Numbered from the stretch's first letter, positions 27,637 through 36,061 are shown. The stretch: 64,000 bases of DNA from Streptomyces massasporeus (GCF_014648995.1 NZ_BMSE01000003.1:248001-312000), one strand, 5' to 3'. The notes: generated by a model not told the origin, from the letters alone. Numbers and translations are program-made.

Positions 27637-28344
27637 GTGGGCAGGCCGTTGATCGGGGTCAGCACCTACCTGGAGTCCGGTGCGCGCTGGGGCGTGTGGG
27701 AGCTGGAGGCCGCCCTGCTGCCGGTCGGCTACCCCCGGTTGATCCAGCGGGCCGGCGGCCTGGCCGCGATGCTGCCGCCGGACGACACGCGGTACGCCGC
27801 GGAGGCCGTGGCCCGGCTGGACGGGCTGGTCATCGCGGGCGGACCGGATGTCGAGCCGGTGCGCTACGGGGCGGAGCGCGAGCCGCGGACGGGGCCGCCG
27901 GCGCCGGAGCGGGACGCCTGGGAGCTGGCGCTGATCGAGGCGGCGCTGGCGGCCCGGGTGCCGCTGCTGGGGATCTGCCGGGGCATGCAGCTGCTGAACG
28001 TCGCTCTCGGGGGGACGCTCGTGCAGCACATCGACGGGCACGCCGAGGCCGTGGGCGTCTTCGGCGGGCATGCCGTCAAGCCGGTGCCGGGGAGTCTGTA
28101 CGCCGGTGTCGTCCCGGAGGAGACGTTCGTACCGACGTACCACCACCAGGCCGTGGACCGCCTGGGCGAGGGCCTGGTCCCCTCGGCGTACGCGGCGGAC
28201 GGCACGGTGGAGGCGGTGGAACTGCCCTCTGCCGACTGGGTGCTGGGCGTGCAGTGGCATCCGGAGATGGGCGAGGACGTGCGGGTGATGAGGGCGCTGA
28301 TGGAGGCGGCGAGCACCGGCGGAGTCAGCCCGTCCGGCGCTTGA
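27637..28344 (+). CDS. Class I glutamine amidotransferase-like gamma-glutamyl hydrolase (PuuD type)
   Basis: 235 residues. The catalytic nucleophile is Cys114 in LLGICRGMQLLN, with His208 and Glu210 in VQWHPE completing the triad. The N-terminal RPLIGVSTYLE and the GGPDVEPVRYG motif match gamma-glutamyl-gamma-aminobutyrate hydrolases. In putrescine breakdown PuuD removes the glutamyl group after oxidation; here it would free the acid made by the dehydrogenases and recycle glutamate. GTG 27637 has GAGGGAG upstream. The final residues VSPSGA fall where a dispersed intergenic repeat begins. Confidence 0.9.
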   Translation: MGRPLIGVSTYLESGARWGVWELEAALLPVGYPRLIQRAGGLAAMLPPDDTRYAAEAVARLDGLVIAGGPDVEPVRYGAEREPRTGPPAPERDAWELALIEAALAARVPLLGICRGMQLLNVALGGTLVQHIDGHAEAVGVFGGHAVKPVPGSLYAGVVPEETFVPTYHHQAVDRLGEGLVPSAYAADGTVEAVELPSADWVLGVQWHPEMGEDVRVMRALMEAASTGGVSPSGA

Positions 28345-28450
28345 GGACGAGGCCGTCCGGGCCGAAGCGGGTCTGGGGGCGCAGCCCCCGCCGCCCTTAC
28401 CCGAAGGGGGGCAGCGCCCCTTGGGACTGGACGGGTGAGGGCGGGGCCGC
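28328..28450 (+). repeat. Streptomyces intergenic repeat with hairpin
   Basis: The stretch starting CGTCCGGCGCTTGAGGACGA, then GGGTCTGGGGGCGCAGCCCC, is a type commonly seen between Streptomyces genes. Inside it GGGGGC (28375-28380) and GCCCCC (28384-28389) make a small hairpin that could end transcription after the PuuD-like gene. Confidence 0.6.
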
Positions 28451-28484
28451 GCTCCTACGGGTATGGGCGGCGGGGGCGAAAAAC

Positions 28485-29414
28485 CTACCCCCTCGTCAGC
28501 GACAGCAGGTCCCGCGCCGGGCCCGTCGGGCGGTGCCCCGTCGGCCAGACCGCCCTCAGGTCCCGCGCCAGGGCCACCCCCTCCACCGGCACCGACACCA
28601 GCCGCCGCATCGCCAGCTCCTCCCCCACCGCCAGCTCACTGAGCACCGCCGGACCCGCCCCGCTCACCACCGCCGCCTTCACCGCCGTCGTCGAGGACAG
28701 CTCGATCAGCGGCCGGGCCAGTCCGCCGAGCGCCGCGTCCAGCACCTGCCGCGTCCCCGATCCCTTCTCGCGGAGGATCAACGGCGTCGACGCCAGTTCC
28801 TCCGCCGCCAGCGACCGCCGCCTCCTGGCCCACGCATGCCCCGGCGCGGTCACCACTATCAGCCGGTCATGGGCGATGACCGCCGAGTCGAGACCGGCCG
28901 GCACCGACAGCCCCTCCACGAACCCCAGATCCGCCTCGTCCGACAGCAGCCGCTCCGCCACCGCCGCCGAGTTCCCCGCGTGCAGCGACACCGCCGTGTC
29001 GGGCCGCTGCGCGCGCAGCGCGAGGAGCCAGCCCGGCAGCAGATACTCGGCGATGGTCATGCTGGCGGCGACCCGCAACCGGGAGTCGCGCCGGTCGCGC
29101 AGCGCCTGCGCCCCCACGTCGAACGCCTCCGCCGCCTCCACGATCCGCCGCGCCCAGTCCGTCACCAGCGCCCCGGCGTCCGTCAGCCGGGACCCGCGGG
29201 GTGACCGGTCGACCAGCGCGACACCGAGCTGCCGCTCCATCGACCGGATCCGGCTGCTGGCCGCGGGCTGGGTGATGCCGAGCTCCCGCGCCGCGCCACC
29301 GAGGCTGCCCAGTCGCGCCACAGCCAGCAGCAGCTCCAGGGCGCCCAGATCCGGCACCCGGTGCGCCACGGAGCCGGTGACGGCCGGCCCGGTCTGCTCA
29401 TCCGCGTTGCTCAT
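28485..29414 (-). CDS. LysR-family transcriptional regulator
   Basis: 309 residues. The winged-helix head is LGALELLLAVARLGSLGGAARELGITQPAASSRIRSMERQLGVALVDRS, residues 23-71. The C-terminal substrate-binding domain starts at about residue 110 (SRLRVAASMTIAEYLLPGWL) and contains ADLGFVEG and GSGTRQVLDAAL. It is divergent from the TDT transporter, with 70 bases between the start codons, and a palindrome at 29426-29443 sits there. LysR proteins normally control the divergent gene, so the transporter is the likely target. Effector unknown. Confidence 0.92.
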   Translation of the reverse strand: MSNADEQTGPAVTGSVAHRVPDLGALELLLAVARLGSLGGAARELGITQPAASSRIRSMERQLGVALVDRSPRGSRLTDAGALVTDWARRIVEAAEAFDVGAQALRDRRDSRLRVAASMTIAEYLLPGWLLALRAQRPDTAVSLHAGNSAAVAERLLSDEADLGFVEGLSVPAGLDSAVIAHDRLIVVTAPGHAWARRRRSLAAEELASTPLILREKGSGTRQVLDAALGGLARPLIELSSTTAVKAAVVSGAGPAVLSELAVGEELAMRRLVSVPVEGVALARDLRAVWPTGHRPTGPARDLLSLTRG

Positions 29415-29425
29415 AAACCCAGCTT

Positions 29426-29443
29426 ATGCCGCCATAGAGGCAT
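29426..29443. promoter_or_regulatory. LysR-type operator candidate
   Basis: ATGCC and GGCAT arms with an 8-base spacer (TTATGCCGCCATAGAGGCAT context), in the middle of the 70-base divergent region. The shape fits the usual inverted-repeat LysR box. Confidence 0.5.
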
Positions 29444-29484
29444 GATCCCTGGTGGTGGGTCTCCCCCGGCCCGACCGTGGAGTC

Positions 29485-30636
29485 ATGGTCACCGCAGCCC
29501 GGCCCCCCGCGTATCCGCTCTCCGTCCGTCATCTCGGACCCAACTGGTACGCCACCGTCATGGGCACCGCCGTAGTCGCCACCGCCGGGGGCTCCCTGGC
29601 ACCGCACGTCCCGGGGCTGCGCGGCGTGCTCGCGGCCGTCTGGGCGCTGTCGCTCGCGCTGCTGGTGACCCTGCTCGGCGCGCGGGCCGTGCACTGGAGA
29701 CGGCACCGGGACCAGGCCCGCGCCCACTTCCTCGACCCGGCGGCGGCGCCCTTCTACGGCTGCCTCGCCATGGCCCTGCTCGCCGTGGGCGGCGGTGCCC
29801 TCACCGTCGGCCGGGACTGGATCGGGCTGCGGACGGCCGTGGCGCTCGACGCGGTGCTGTTCACCGCCGGCACGGCTCTCGGGCTCGCGGCGGCGGTCGT
29901 GGTGCCGTATCTGATGGCCGTACGGCATCGGGTGGAGCCAGGGCAGGCCACGCCCGTCTGGCTGCTGCCGCTCGTCGCGCCCATGGTGTCGGCCGCCGTC
30001 GGGCCGCTGCTGGTGCCGCACCTGCCGCCCGGTCAGGCCCGTCAGACGCTGCTGCTCGGCTGCTTCGCGCTGTTCGGGCTCAGCCTGCTCGCGACCCTGG
30101 TCATGTTGCCCCTGGTCTTCGCCCGGTCGCTCACCGGCGGCCCCCTGCCCCTCGCCCTCACCCCGACGCTGTTCCTGGTGCTCGGCCCGCTCGGGCAGTC
30201 CACCACGGCCGTCGGCGCCTTCGCGGACGTGGCGCCCGGGGTCGTGCCGGCGCCGTACAGCGAGGGCTTCGGTGCCCTCGCCGTGCTCTACGGCGTGCCC
30301 GTGATGGGGTTCGCGCTGCTCTGGTTCTGCCTGGCGAGCGCCCATGTCGTCCGCGCGCGGCGGCACGGGATGCGGTTCTCGATGACCTGGTGGTCGTTCA
30401 CCTTCCCGGTCGGCACCTGTGTCACGGGCGCCGAGGCGCTGGCCCGGCACACCGGGCTCGTCGCCTACGCGGGCCCGGCGGTCCTGCTCTACGCGGTGCT
30501 GGTCGCGGCGTGGGGCACGGCCGTCGTCGGCACCGTGCGCGGGCTGCTCAGGGGCGAGCTGCTCGCAGCGCCTCGCCCAGCACCCGCGGCGCCTCGGCCA
30601 GTGACGGCCCGTACCACGTCAAGTGCCGTCCGCTGA
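29485..30636 (+). CDS. TDT-family (TehA/SLAC1-like) transporter
   Basis: 383 residues with about ten hydrophobic segments. It opens with LGPNWYATVMGTAVVATAG, the family's N-terminal signature, and later has PLGQSTTAVGAFADV and MTWWSFTFPVGTCVTGAEAL, which line the pore in relatives. TDT proteins move small anions such as tellurite, dicarboxylates, sulfite or malate. ATG 29485 has GGAG upstream. The last 89 bases overlap the 3' end of the convergent gene on the minus strand, and the C-terminal tail (AAPRPAPAAPRPVTARTTSS) is unlike the rest of the protein. Confidence 0.88.
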   Translation: MVTAARPPAYPLSVRHLGPNWYATVMGTAVVATAGGSLAPHVPGLRGVLAAVWALSLALLVTLLGARAVHWRRHRDQARAHFLDPAAAPFYGCLAMALLAVGGGALTVGRDWIGLRTAVALDAVLFTAGTALGLAAAVVVPYLMAVRHRVEPGQATPVWLLPLVAPMVSAAVGPLLVPHLPPGQARQTLLLGCFALFGLSLLATLVMLPLVFARSLTGGPLPLALTPTLFLVLGPLGQSTTAVGAFADVAPGVVPAPYSEGFGALAVLYGVPVMGFALLWFCLASAHVVRARRHGMRFSMTWWSFTFPVGTCVTGAEALARHTGLVAYAGPAVLLYAVLVAAWGTAVVGTVRGLLRGELLAAPRPAPAAPRPVTARTTSSAVR

Positions 30637-31267
30637 CGAGCGCGCAGGGCAGGCCGGGGAAGGCCTCGGGGCCGTCGTCGGCGGTGAAGCGGTACGGCTC
30701 GTCCGGCAAGACCACCACGTCCGGTGCCGAGGCGCGCAGTTCCTCGAGCGGGACGCGCGGATAGCGGTCGGGGTGCGTCGCGTGCACGTGGTCGACGCCG
30801 AGGCGGGCGAGGACGTCGCCGGCGAAGGTGTCGCGGCCCAGGACCATCCACGGCCTGCGCCAGATCGGCACGACCGCCGTGCGGCGCGTCCCGGGCTCCG
30901 GCAGGGACGACCAGGTCCGCTCCGCCTCGTCCAGCCAGCGCGGACGCGCCGTCACCCCGCAGGCCTCCAGCACCCGGGTCAGTTCACGGAAGGCCTGCGG
31001 CACGTCGCGGATCTCCGTCACCAGGACCTCGGCGCCCGCCGCCCGCAGGGCCGCGAGGTCGGGTGCGCGGTTCTCCTCCTCGTTGGCGATCACCAGGTCG
31101 GGCGCCAGGGAGAGGATCAGGTCGGTCTCGGGGTTCTTGGTGCCGCCGACGCGGACGACGTCCAGGCCGGAGGGGTGCGTGCACCAGTCGGTGGCGCCGA
31201 CGAGGACTCCGGGCGCGGAGCGGGCCACGGCCTCGGTCAGCGAGGGGACCAGCGAGACGACTCTCAC
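30548..31267 (-). CDS. Cobalamin/heme-type periplasmic-receptor-like protein without signal peptide
   Basis: 239 residues of the helical-backbone metal receptor fold (BtuF-like): RVVSLVPSLTEAV, WCTHPSGLDVVRVGGTKNP, ETDLILSLAPDLVIANEEEN, and late SAPDVVVLPDEPYRFT. No signal peptide or lipobox is visible, so it is likely cytoplasmic, as in the known group of ABC-independent cobalamin-binding-like proteins. It is translationally coupled to the upstream XRE-cupin regulator through a GTGA overlap. The 3' end overlaps the TDT gene by 89 bases on the opposite strand. Ligand unknown. Confidence 0.82.
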   Translation of the reverse strand: MRVVSLVPSLTEAVARSAPGVLVGATDWCTHPSGLDVVRVGGTKNPETDLILSLAPDLVIANEEENRAPDLAALRAAGAEVLVTEIRDVPQAFRELTRVLEACGVTARPRWLDEAERTWSSLPEPGTRRTAVVPIWRRPWMVLGRDTFAGDVLARLGVDHVHATHPDRYPRVPLEELRASAPDVVVLPDEPYRFTADDGPEAFPGLPCALVSGRHLTWYGPSLAEAPRVLGEALRAARP

Positions 31268-31833
31268 CGGCGAGGCCGGTCCCGGACCGCCTCGATGTGC
31301 TCCGCCACGGCGACGACGACCACGCGGGTGTCCGACTCGGTCGCCCGCCAGCGGTGCCGTACGCCACCGGTCAGGTACAGCGTGTCGCCGCGGCCCAGGC
31401 GGTAGGCGCGGCCCTCCGCCTCGATCTCCACCGCGCCGTCGGCGACGTACATCAACTGGTCGTTGCGGTACTGGAATTCACGGCCCGCGTCATGGTCGCC
31501 GGTGAACTCGGAGGCGTGCATCTGGTGGTGGCCGCGGACCAGGGAGCGGGTCCGGGGCTGAGGCTGGGGATCGGTGCCGTCGGCGCGGACGACGTCCACG
31601 CTGCACGCCGGGTCGGCCGCGGCGAGGAGCTCCACGGCGGTGGTGCGCAGGGCGTCGGCGACCTTCTCCAGGGAGCTGGTGCTGGGTCTCGCCCTGTCGT
31701 TCTCGATCTGGCTCAGGAACGGGACGGACAGGCCGCTGCGCGCGGCCACGACGGCAAGGGTGAGCTCCAGAGCGCGGCGCCGCCGGCGCACGGCCGCGCC
31801 CACCCGCAGGGGTTGCTCTTTGTGGTCGCCCAT
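31264..31833 (-). CDS. XRE-family regulator with cupin sensor domain
   Basis: 189 residues. The HTH is at about residues 10-65 (VGAAVRRRRRALELTLAVVAARSGLSVPFLSQIENDRARPSTSSLEKVADAL). The cupin barrel lies in the second half (GREFQYRNDQLMYVADGAVEIEAEGRAYRLGRGDTLYLTGGVRHRWRA) and keeps the typical glycine and histidine positions of a small-molecule sensor. ATG 31833 is preceded by a CCGGAG site. Its stop overlaps the GTG of the receptor-like gene by four bases, so the pair is one unit. Target genes are not evident. Confidence 0.88.
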   Translation of the reverse strand: MGDHKEQPLRVGAAVRRRRRALELTLAVVAARSGLSVPFLSQIENDRARPSTSSLEKVADALRTTAVELLAAADPACSVDVVRADGTDPQPQPRTRSLVRGHHQMHASEFTGDHDAGREFQYRNDQLMYVADGAVEIEAEGRAYRLGRGDTLYLTGGVRHRWRATESDTRVVVVAVAEHIEAVRDRPRR

Positions 31834-32030
31834 CGCTCCGGCTCCCTCCTTCGCCCGTCGATCCGCTCCCCGTGCGGCGGTGTCCCGGCGCACTGCTCCT
31901 GTTGAGTTGTCTGCACCCTACGCACGTTCGGCAAACCGTTTCATGCGCCCGTCACATCGACGTCATACGGGACGGTGCACGACCTCACACTTCGCGCCAG
32001 GGGATCCGCCGCCGAAGGGGGCGGGCGGGT

Positions 32031-32050
32031 GTTCCTCCCGCGGGAGGAAC
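32031..32050. promoter_or_regulatory. Perfect 20-bp palindrome in the 330-base gap
   Basis: GTTCCTCCCG followed directly by its complement CGGGAGGAAC. It lies between the betaine-transporter terminator and the XRE-cupin gene. Apart from this and the terminator hairpins I see no gene in 31834-32164. Confidence 0.45.
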
Positions 32051-32100
32051 AGGCGGGGAGAGAGGGGTCAGGGGGTCGCGTAGCGCTCTGTGGTTGTCCG

Positions 32101-32158
32101 GATCCCGCTCGTGGGATCGGGGGCGGGGTGGGGCGCGGCGTGTCGCGCGTCCCACCCC
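32101..32158 (-). terminator. Terminator region after the betaine ABC transporter
   Basis: GGGGTGGG (32125-32132) pairs with CCCACCCC (32151-32158) with an inner GCGC/GCGC pairing. A second small hairpin, GATCCC (32101-32106)/GGGATC (32113-32118), follows on the minus strand. The first begins seven bases after the transporter stop. Confidence 0.75.
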
Positions 32159-32164
32159 GGAACC

Positions 32165-34780
32165 CTACTGCGGTGTCATGCGCTGCACCATGTCCGGGTG
32201 CTGCTCGAGCCACTCGGCCACGGCCTCTTCCTCATGGCCCTGGCCGCGGTCCTTGATCTCGCTCTCCAGCGTGCCGAGCTCGTCCTCGCTCATCTTGAAG
32301 TTCTTGATCCACTTCGTGAGCTGCGGGTACTCCTCGGGGAACTTCTCGTTGGAGATGGTGCGGATCGTGTTGCCCTCACCGAAGGCCTTCTTGGGGTCCT
32401 TCAGCTTGGTCAGCTCGTAGTCGCTGTACGCCCAGTGCGGCGACCAGAGGGTGACGGCGATCGGTTCCTTCTTGGCGTACGCGCGCTTCAGCTCGGCCAG
32501 CATCGCGGGCGTGGAGCCGTCGACGACCTCGTACTCCTTGTCCAGGCCGTAGCCGGGCAGGACCTTGTTCTTCAGCAGGTCCATCTCGCCGGTGCCCGGC
32601 TCGATGCCGATGATCTTCCCCTTGAAGGTGGAGGACTTGCCCTTGAGGTCCTCCAGGGAGTCGACGCCCTTCACGTAGGACGGTACGGCGAGCTCCAGGG
32701 AGGTCGGTTCGTACCAGGTGCCGAGGTCCTTGAGCCGGTCCTTGTTCTTGTCCCAGTAGTTCTTCTGGGCATAGGGCAGCCAGGCGTCGAAGTTGAGGTC
32801 GAGATCGCCCGAGGCCAGACCGGTGTAGACCGGGCCGACGTCCATCTGCTTCAGGTTCAGCTTGTAGCCGCGCCGCTCCAGGACGTTCTTCCACAGGTAG
32901 GTGACGGCGATGTCCTCGTCCCAGGGGAACCAGGCGACGTCCAGGGGCTGCTCGGCCTCGGCGGGCGGGCCGCCCCCGGCGTTCTGCACCGGGGCCATCT
33001 TGTCGACCACACCCGGGTTCTGCTTCAGCCAGGCGCGGACGGCGTCCTGCTGGTTGCCCTTGCCCGCCTTGTTGATCTCGGCTTCGAGGCTGGTGAGCTG
33101 CTTCTCGCTCATCTTGAAGTTCTTCAGCCACTTGGCGACCGTGGGGTCGTCGCCGGCGAAGCCCTTGCGGGACAGGGTGTGCACGCCGTCGCCCTCGCCC
33201 CAGGCACCCTTCGGGTCCTTGAGCTTCTTGAGGTCGTAGTCGTTGTACGCCCAGTGCGGCGACCAGAGCGTGGTGACGATCGGCTTCTTCTGGGCGTAGG
33301 CACGCTTCAGCTCGGCCAGCATGGCGGGCGTGGAGCTGTCGACGACCTCGTACTCCTTGTCGAGGCCGTACTCCTTGAGGACCTTGCTCTTCAGCAGGGC
33401 CATCTCGCCGGCGCTGGACTCGATGCCGGTGATCTTGCCGCCGAACTGGGAGGCCTTGCCCTTGAGGTCCGCCAGGGAGTCGATGCCCTTCATGTAGGCG
33501 GGCACGGTGAGCTCCAGGGACGTCTTGTCGTACCAGGCGCCGAGGTCGTCGAGCTGCTTGCCGTACTTCTTCCAGTACTGGGCGTGCGTGGTGGGCAGCC
33601 AGGCGTCCGTCTGGAAGTCGATGTCGCCCTGGGCGAGGGAGGTGTAGAGCGGGCCGGCGTCGAACTGCTTGGCCTCGACCTCGTAGCCGCGCTGCTCCAG
33701 GACCTCCTTCCACAGGAAGGTGGAGGCGACGCCCTCGTCCCAGGGGATGTAGCCGATGGTGATCTTCTTGCCCTGGCCGACGTTCTTGCCGTCCGCCACG
33801 GCCTCGGTGCCGGTGCCGCCGCCGAAGGCGCCCATGCCGCCCGCGGTGAGCGCGAGGACGACGACGCCGATCACGGCGACGACCGGGCGGGGCCGGTACG
33901 ACCAGATCTTCAGCCCCTGGGCGGCGCGCAGCTTGGCGGCGGCGCGGCGGCCGAGCGGGGAGACCTGGGTCCCCAGGGCGCTGGTCATGCGGTCCAGGTA
34001 GATCGCGAGGATCACGATCGCCACACCGGCCTCGGAGCCGAGGCCCACGTTGAGCTGGCCGATGGCCTCGTTGACGTCGCCGCCCAGGCCGCCGGTGCCG
34101 ACCATGCCGGCGATCGCGGCCATGGACAGGCCGAGCATGATGACCTGGTTGATGCCGGCCATGACGGTGGGCAGGGCCAGCGGGAGCTGGACGCGCAGCA
34201 GCGTGTTGCGGGGCGAGGTGCCGAACGCCTCGGCCGCCTCGACCAGTTCCTTGTCGACCTGCCGGATGCCCAGCTCGGTCATGCGCACGCCCGGGGCGAG
34301 CGCGAAGATCAGGGTGGCGACGATGCCCGCGGGGGCGCCGGTGCCGAAGAACAGGATCGCCGGGATGAGGTAGATCATCGCGGGCAGCGTCTGCATGAAG
34401 TCCAGGACGGGCCGGACCAGACCGCTGACGCGGTCCGAGCGGGCCGCCCAGATGCCCACGGGTATGGAGATCACCAGCGCGATGACGGTCGCCACGAGGA
34501 CGAGCGCCAGGGTGATCATCGCGTTCTCCCACAGTTCGAGGGAGTCGATGAACGCGAATCCGGCGAAGGTGAGGACACCGGCGAGGGTGCCGCGCAGCCA
34601 GAAGGCGATCACGGCGAAGATGCCGGCGAGGAGCAGCGGTTCGGGGGCCTGGAGGACGGCGTTGATGCCGTCGTACAGGCCGAGGAAGACGGTCTTGCAG
34701 AAGTCGAACAGCCACGCCATGTGGGTGGTGAGCCAGTCGACCGCGTCGTTGACCCAGGTGCCGAGCTGAATCCTAGGCAC
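32165..34780 (-). CDS. Glycine betaine/proline-type ABC permease fused to two substrate-binding domains
   Basis: 871 residues. The permease domain spans about 1-310, with several helices and the EAA loop EAAEAFGTSPRNTLLRVQLP (residues 181-200) that meets the ATPase. A further helix (PVVAVIGVVVLALTAGG, about 299-314) leads to two tandem OpuAC-type receptor domains. The first begins at about 339 (KKITIGYIPWDEGVAST), the second at about 604 (EQPLDVAWFPWDEDIAVT). The domains share motifs such as GPLYTSLAQGDIDFQTDAWLP versus GPVYTGLASGDLDLNFDAWLP and STPAMLAELKRAYA, so an internal duplication is clear. Both should lie outside the membrane and bind quaternary ammonium compatible solutes. GTG 34780 overlaps the ATPase stop by 8 bases. 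Confidence 0.93.
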   Translation of the reverse strand: MPRIQLGTWVNDAVDWLTTHMAWLFDFCKTVFLGLYDGINAVLQAPEPLLLAGIFAVIAFWLRGTLAGVLTFAGFAFIDSLELWENAMITLALVLVATVIALVISIPVGIWAARSDRVSGLVRPVLDFMQTLPAMIYLIPAILFFGTGAPAGIVATLIFALAPGVRMTELGIRQVDKELVEAAEAFGTSPRNTLLRVQLPLALPTVMAGINQVIMLGLSMAAIAGMVGTGGLGGDVNEAIGQLNVGLGSEAGVAIVILAIYLDRMTSALGTQVSPLGRRAAAKLRAAQGLKIWSYRPRPVVAVIGVVVLALTAGGMGAFGGGTGTEAVADGKNVGQGKKITIGYIPWDEGVASTFLWKEVLEQRGYEVEAKQFDAGPLYTSLAQGDIDFQTDAWLPTTHAQYWKKYGKQLDDLGAWYDKTSLELTVPAYMKGIDSLADLKGKASQFGGKITGIESSAGEMALLKSKVLKEYGLDKEYEVVDSSTPAMLAELKRAYAQKKPIVTTLWSPHWAYNDYDLKKLKDPKGAWGEGDGVHTLSRKGFAGDDPTVAKWLKNFKMSEKQLTSLEAEINKAGKGNQQDAVRAWLKQNPGVVDKMAPVQNAGGGPPAEAEQPLDVAWFPWDEDIAVTYLWKNVLERRGYKLNLKQMDVGPVYTGLASGDLDLNFDAWLPYAQKNYWDKNKDRLKDLGTWYEPTSLELAVPSYVKGVDSLEDLKGKSSTFKGKIIGIEPGTGEMDLLKNKVLPGYGLDKEYEVVDGSTPAMLAELKRAYAKKEPIAVTLWSPHWAYSDYELTKLKDPKKAFGEGNTIRTISNEKFPEEYPQLTKWIKNFKMSEDELGTLESEIKDRGQGHEEEAVAEWLEQHPDMVQRMTPQ

Positions 34781-35864
34781 GGGCGGTCACCTTCTCTCCG
34801 CCCTTGTCCCGCGGGGAGTCGCAGGGCTCCGGGGTGGCGTCCTGCTCGTCGCCGAGGAAGCCGACCAGGCGCTGCCGGGGGACGACGCCGATCTGCCTGT
34901 TGTCCTTGTCCACGACCGAGACCGGGTGGGTGAGCCGGGCGCTGATGGCGCACAGCTCCGTGAAGGGGGTGTCGGGCGTGGCGGTCTCGCAGTGGCAGCC
35001 GGGGTCGTCGGCGGTGACCGAGGTGTCCATGAGCTCGCCCGCGGTCAGGACGCGGGAGCGGTCGACGTCCTGGGTGAAGGAGGCGACGTAGTCGTTCTCC
35101 GGCCGCAGCAGGATGTCCTGGGCGGTGCCGATCTGGACGATGCGGCCGTCGCGCATGACGGCGATGCGGTCGCCGAGGCGCATGGCCTCGTTCAGGTCGT
35201 GGGTGATGAAGACGATCGTCTTCTTGAGTTTCTGCTGGAGTTCCAGCAGCTGGTCCTGCATGTCACGGCGGATCAGCGGGTCCAGGGCGCTGAAGGACTC
35301 GTCCATCAGCAGCAGGTCGGCGTCGGTGGCGAGCGCGCGGGCGAGGCCGACGCGCTGCTGCATGCCGCCGGACAGCTCGTCGGGCCAGGACTTCTCCCAG
35401 CCGGCCAGGCCGCACAGGGCGAGCGCCTCGTCGGCGCGGCGTGCGCGCTCGGCGCGGGGCACGCCCTGCACTTCCAGACCGTAGGCGGCGTTCTCGCGCA
35501 CGCTGCGGTGCGGGAAGAGCGCGAAGTGCTGGAACACCATGCTGATCTTCTTGGAGCGGACCTCGCGCAGTTCGCGGGCGCCGAGCGTGGTCAGGTCCTG
35601 GCCGTCGAAGCGCACATGCCCGGCGGTCGGCTCGAGCAGGCCGTTCAGCATGCGCAACAGGGTGGACTTGCCGGAGCCGGACAGGCCCATGACGACGAAG
35701 ATCTGGCCGGGCTCCACGGTGAAGGACGCGTCGATCACGGCGGCGGTCGTGCCCTCGGCCCGCAATTCCTCACGGTCGGCTCCCTCACGGAGCCGCTCGA
35801 CCGCTCGGTCCGGTCTTCTGCCGAACACTTTGTAGAGGCTCTCGGCCTCGAGCGTTGCTGACAC
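34773..35864 (-). CDS. Glycine betaine/proline-type ABC transporter ATP-binding protein
   Basis: 363 residues. Walker A is GLSGSGKST, the Q loop MVFQHFALFPHRSV, the signature LSGGMQQRVGLARALA, Walker B DLLLMDESFSALD and the switch histidine VFITHDLNEA. The C-terminus holds a CBS-like region (VTADDPGCHCETATPDTPFTELCAISARLTHPVSVVDKDNRQIGVV) as in ProV/OpuAA, which senses ionic strength in relatives. GTG 35864 is chosen because AGAGG lies six bases upstream; an in-frame GTG is at 35870. It forms an operon with the fused permease. A hairpin at 35895-35942 lies in its leader. Confidence 0.93.
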   Translation of the reverse strand: MSATLEAESLYKVFGRRPDRAVERLREGADREELRAEGTTAAVIDASFTVEPGQIFVVMGLSGSGKSTLLRMLNGLLEPTAGHVRFDGQDLTTLGARELREVRSKKISMVFQHFALFPHRSVRENAAYGLEVQGVPRAERARRADEALALCGLAGWEKSWPDELSGGMQQRVGLARALATDADLLLMDESFSALDPLIRRDMQDQLLELQQKLKKTIVFITHDLNEAMRLGDRIAVMRDGRIVQIGTAQDILLRPENDYVASFTQDVDRSRVLTAGELMDTSVTADDPGCHCETATPDTPFTELCAISARLTHPVSVVDKDNRQIGVVPRQRLVGFLGDEQDATPEPCDSPRDKGGEKVTARA

Positions 35865-35894
35865 GTGCACCTCTATTTCGACGGCAACAGAACA

Positions 35895-35942
35895 GAGCGA
35901 GGACAGGGCGCAAACAGTTGAAATGCGCAACCAGCCTCGCTC
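35895..35942 (-). promoter_or_regulatory. Nested stem-loop in the betaine operon leader
   Basis: GAGCGAGG (35895-35902) and CCTCGCTC (35935-35942) are complementary over eight bases and enclose a second TGCGC/GCGCA pairing. It lies about 30 bases upstream of the ATPase gene start. It could be a leader structure or the core of an operator. Confidence 0.45.
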
Positions 35943-36061
35943 CGGGGCGGCGCCTCCCCCCGATCCCCGGCAGCAAACTCGAAAGTGGGGCGCTTCACAC
36001 AGAACGCGCAGGACGCAACGCGTTGCGCTGCGGCGAGTCGCTGTCGGCGGCGTACGGCATG

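Noticed and set aside
32090..34933. A 947-residue plus-strand frame opposite the betaine permease
   Set aside because: Shadow frame of the permease fusion, with Leu/Val/Gly/Arg composition from reverse-complement codons and no family signature.
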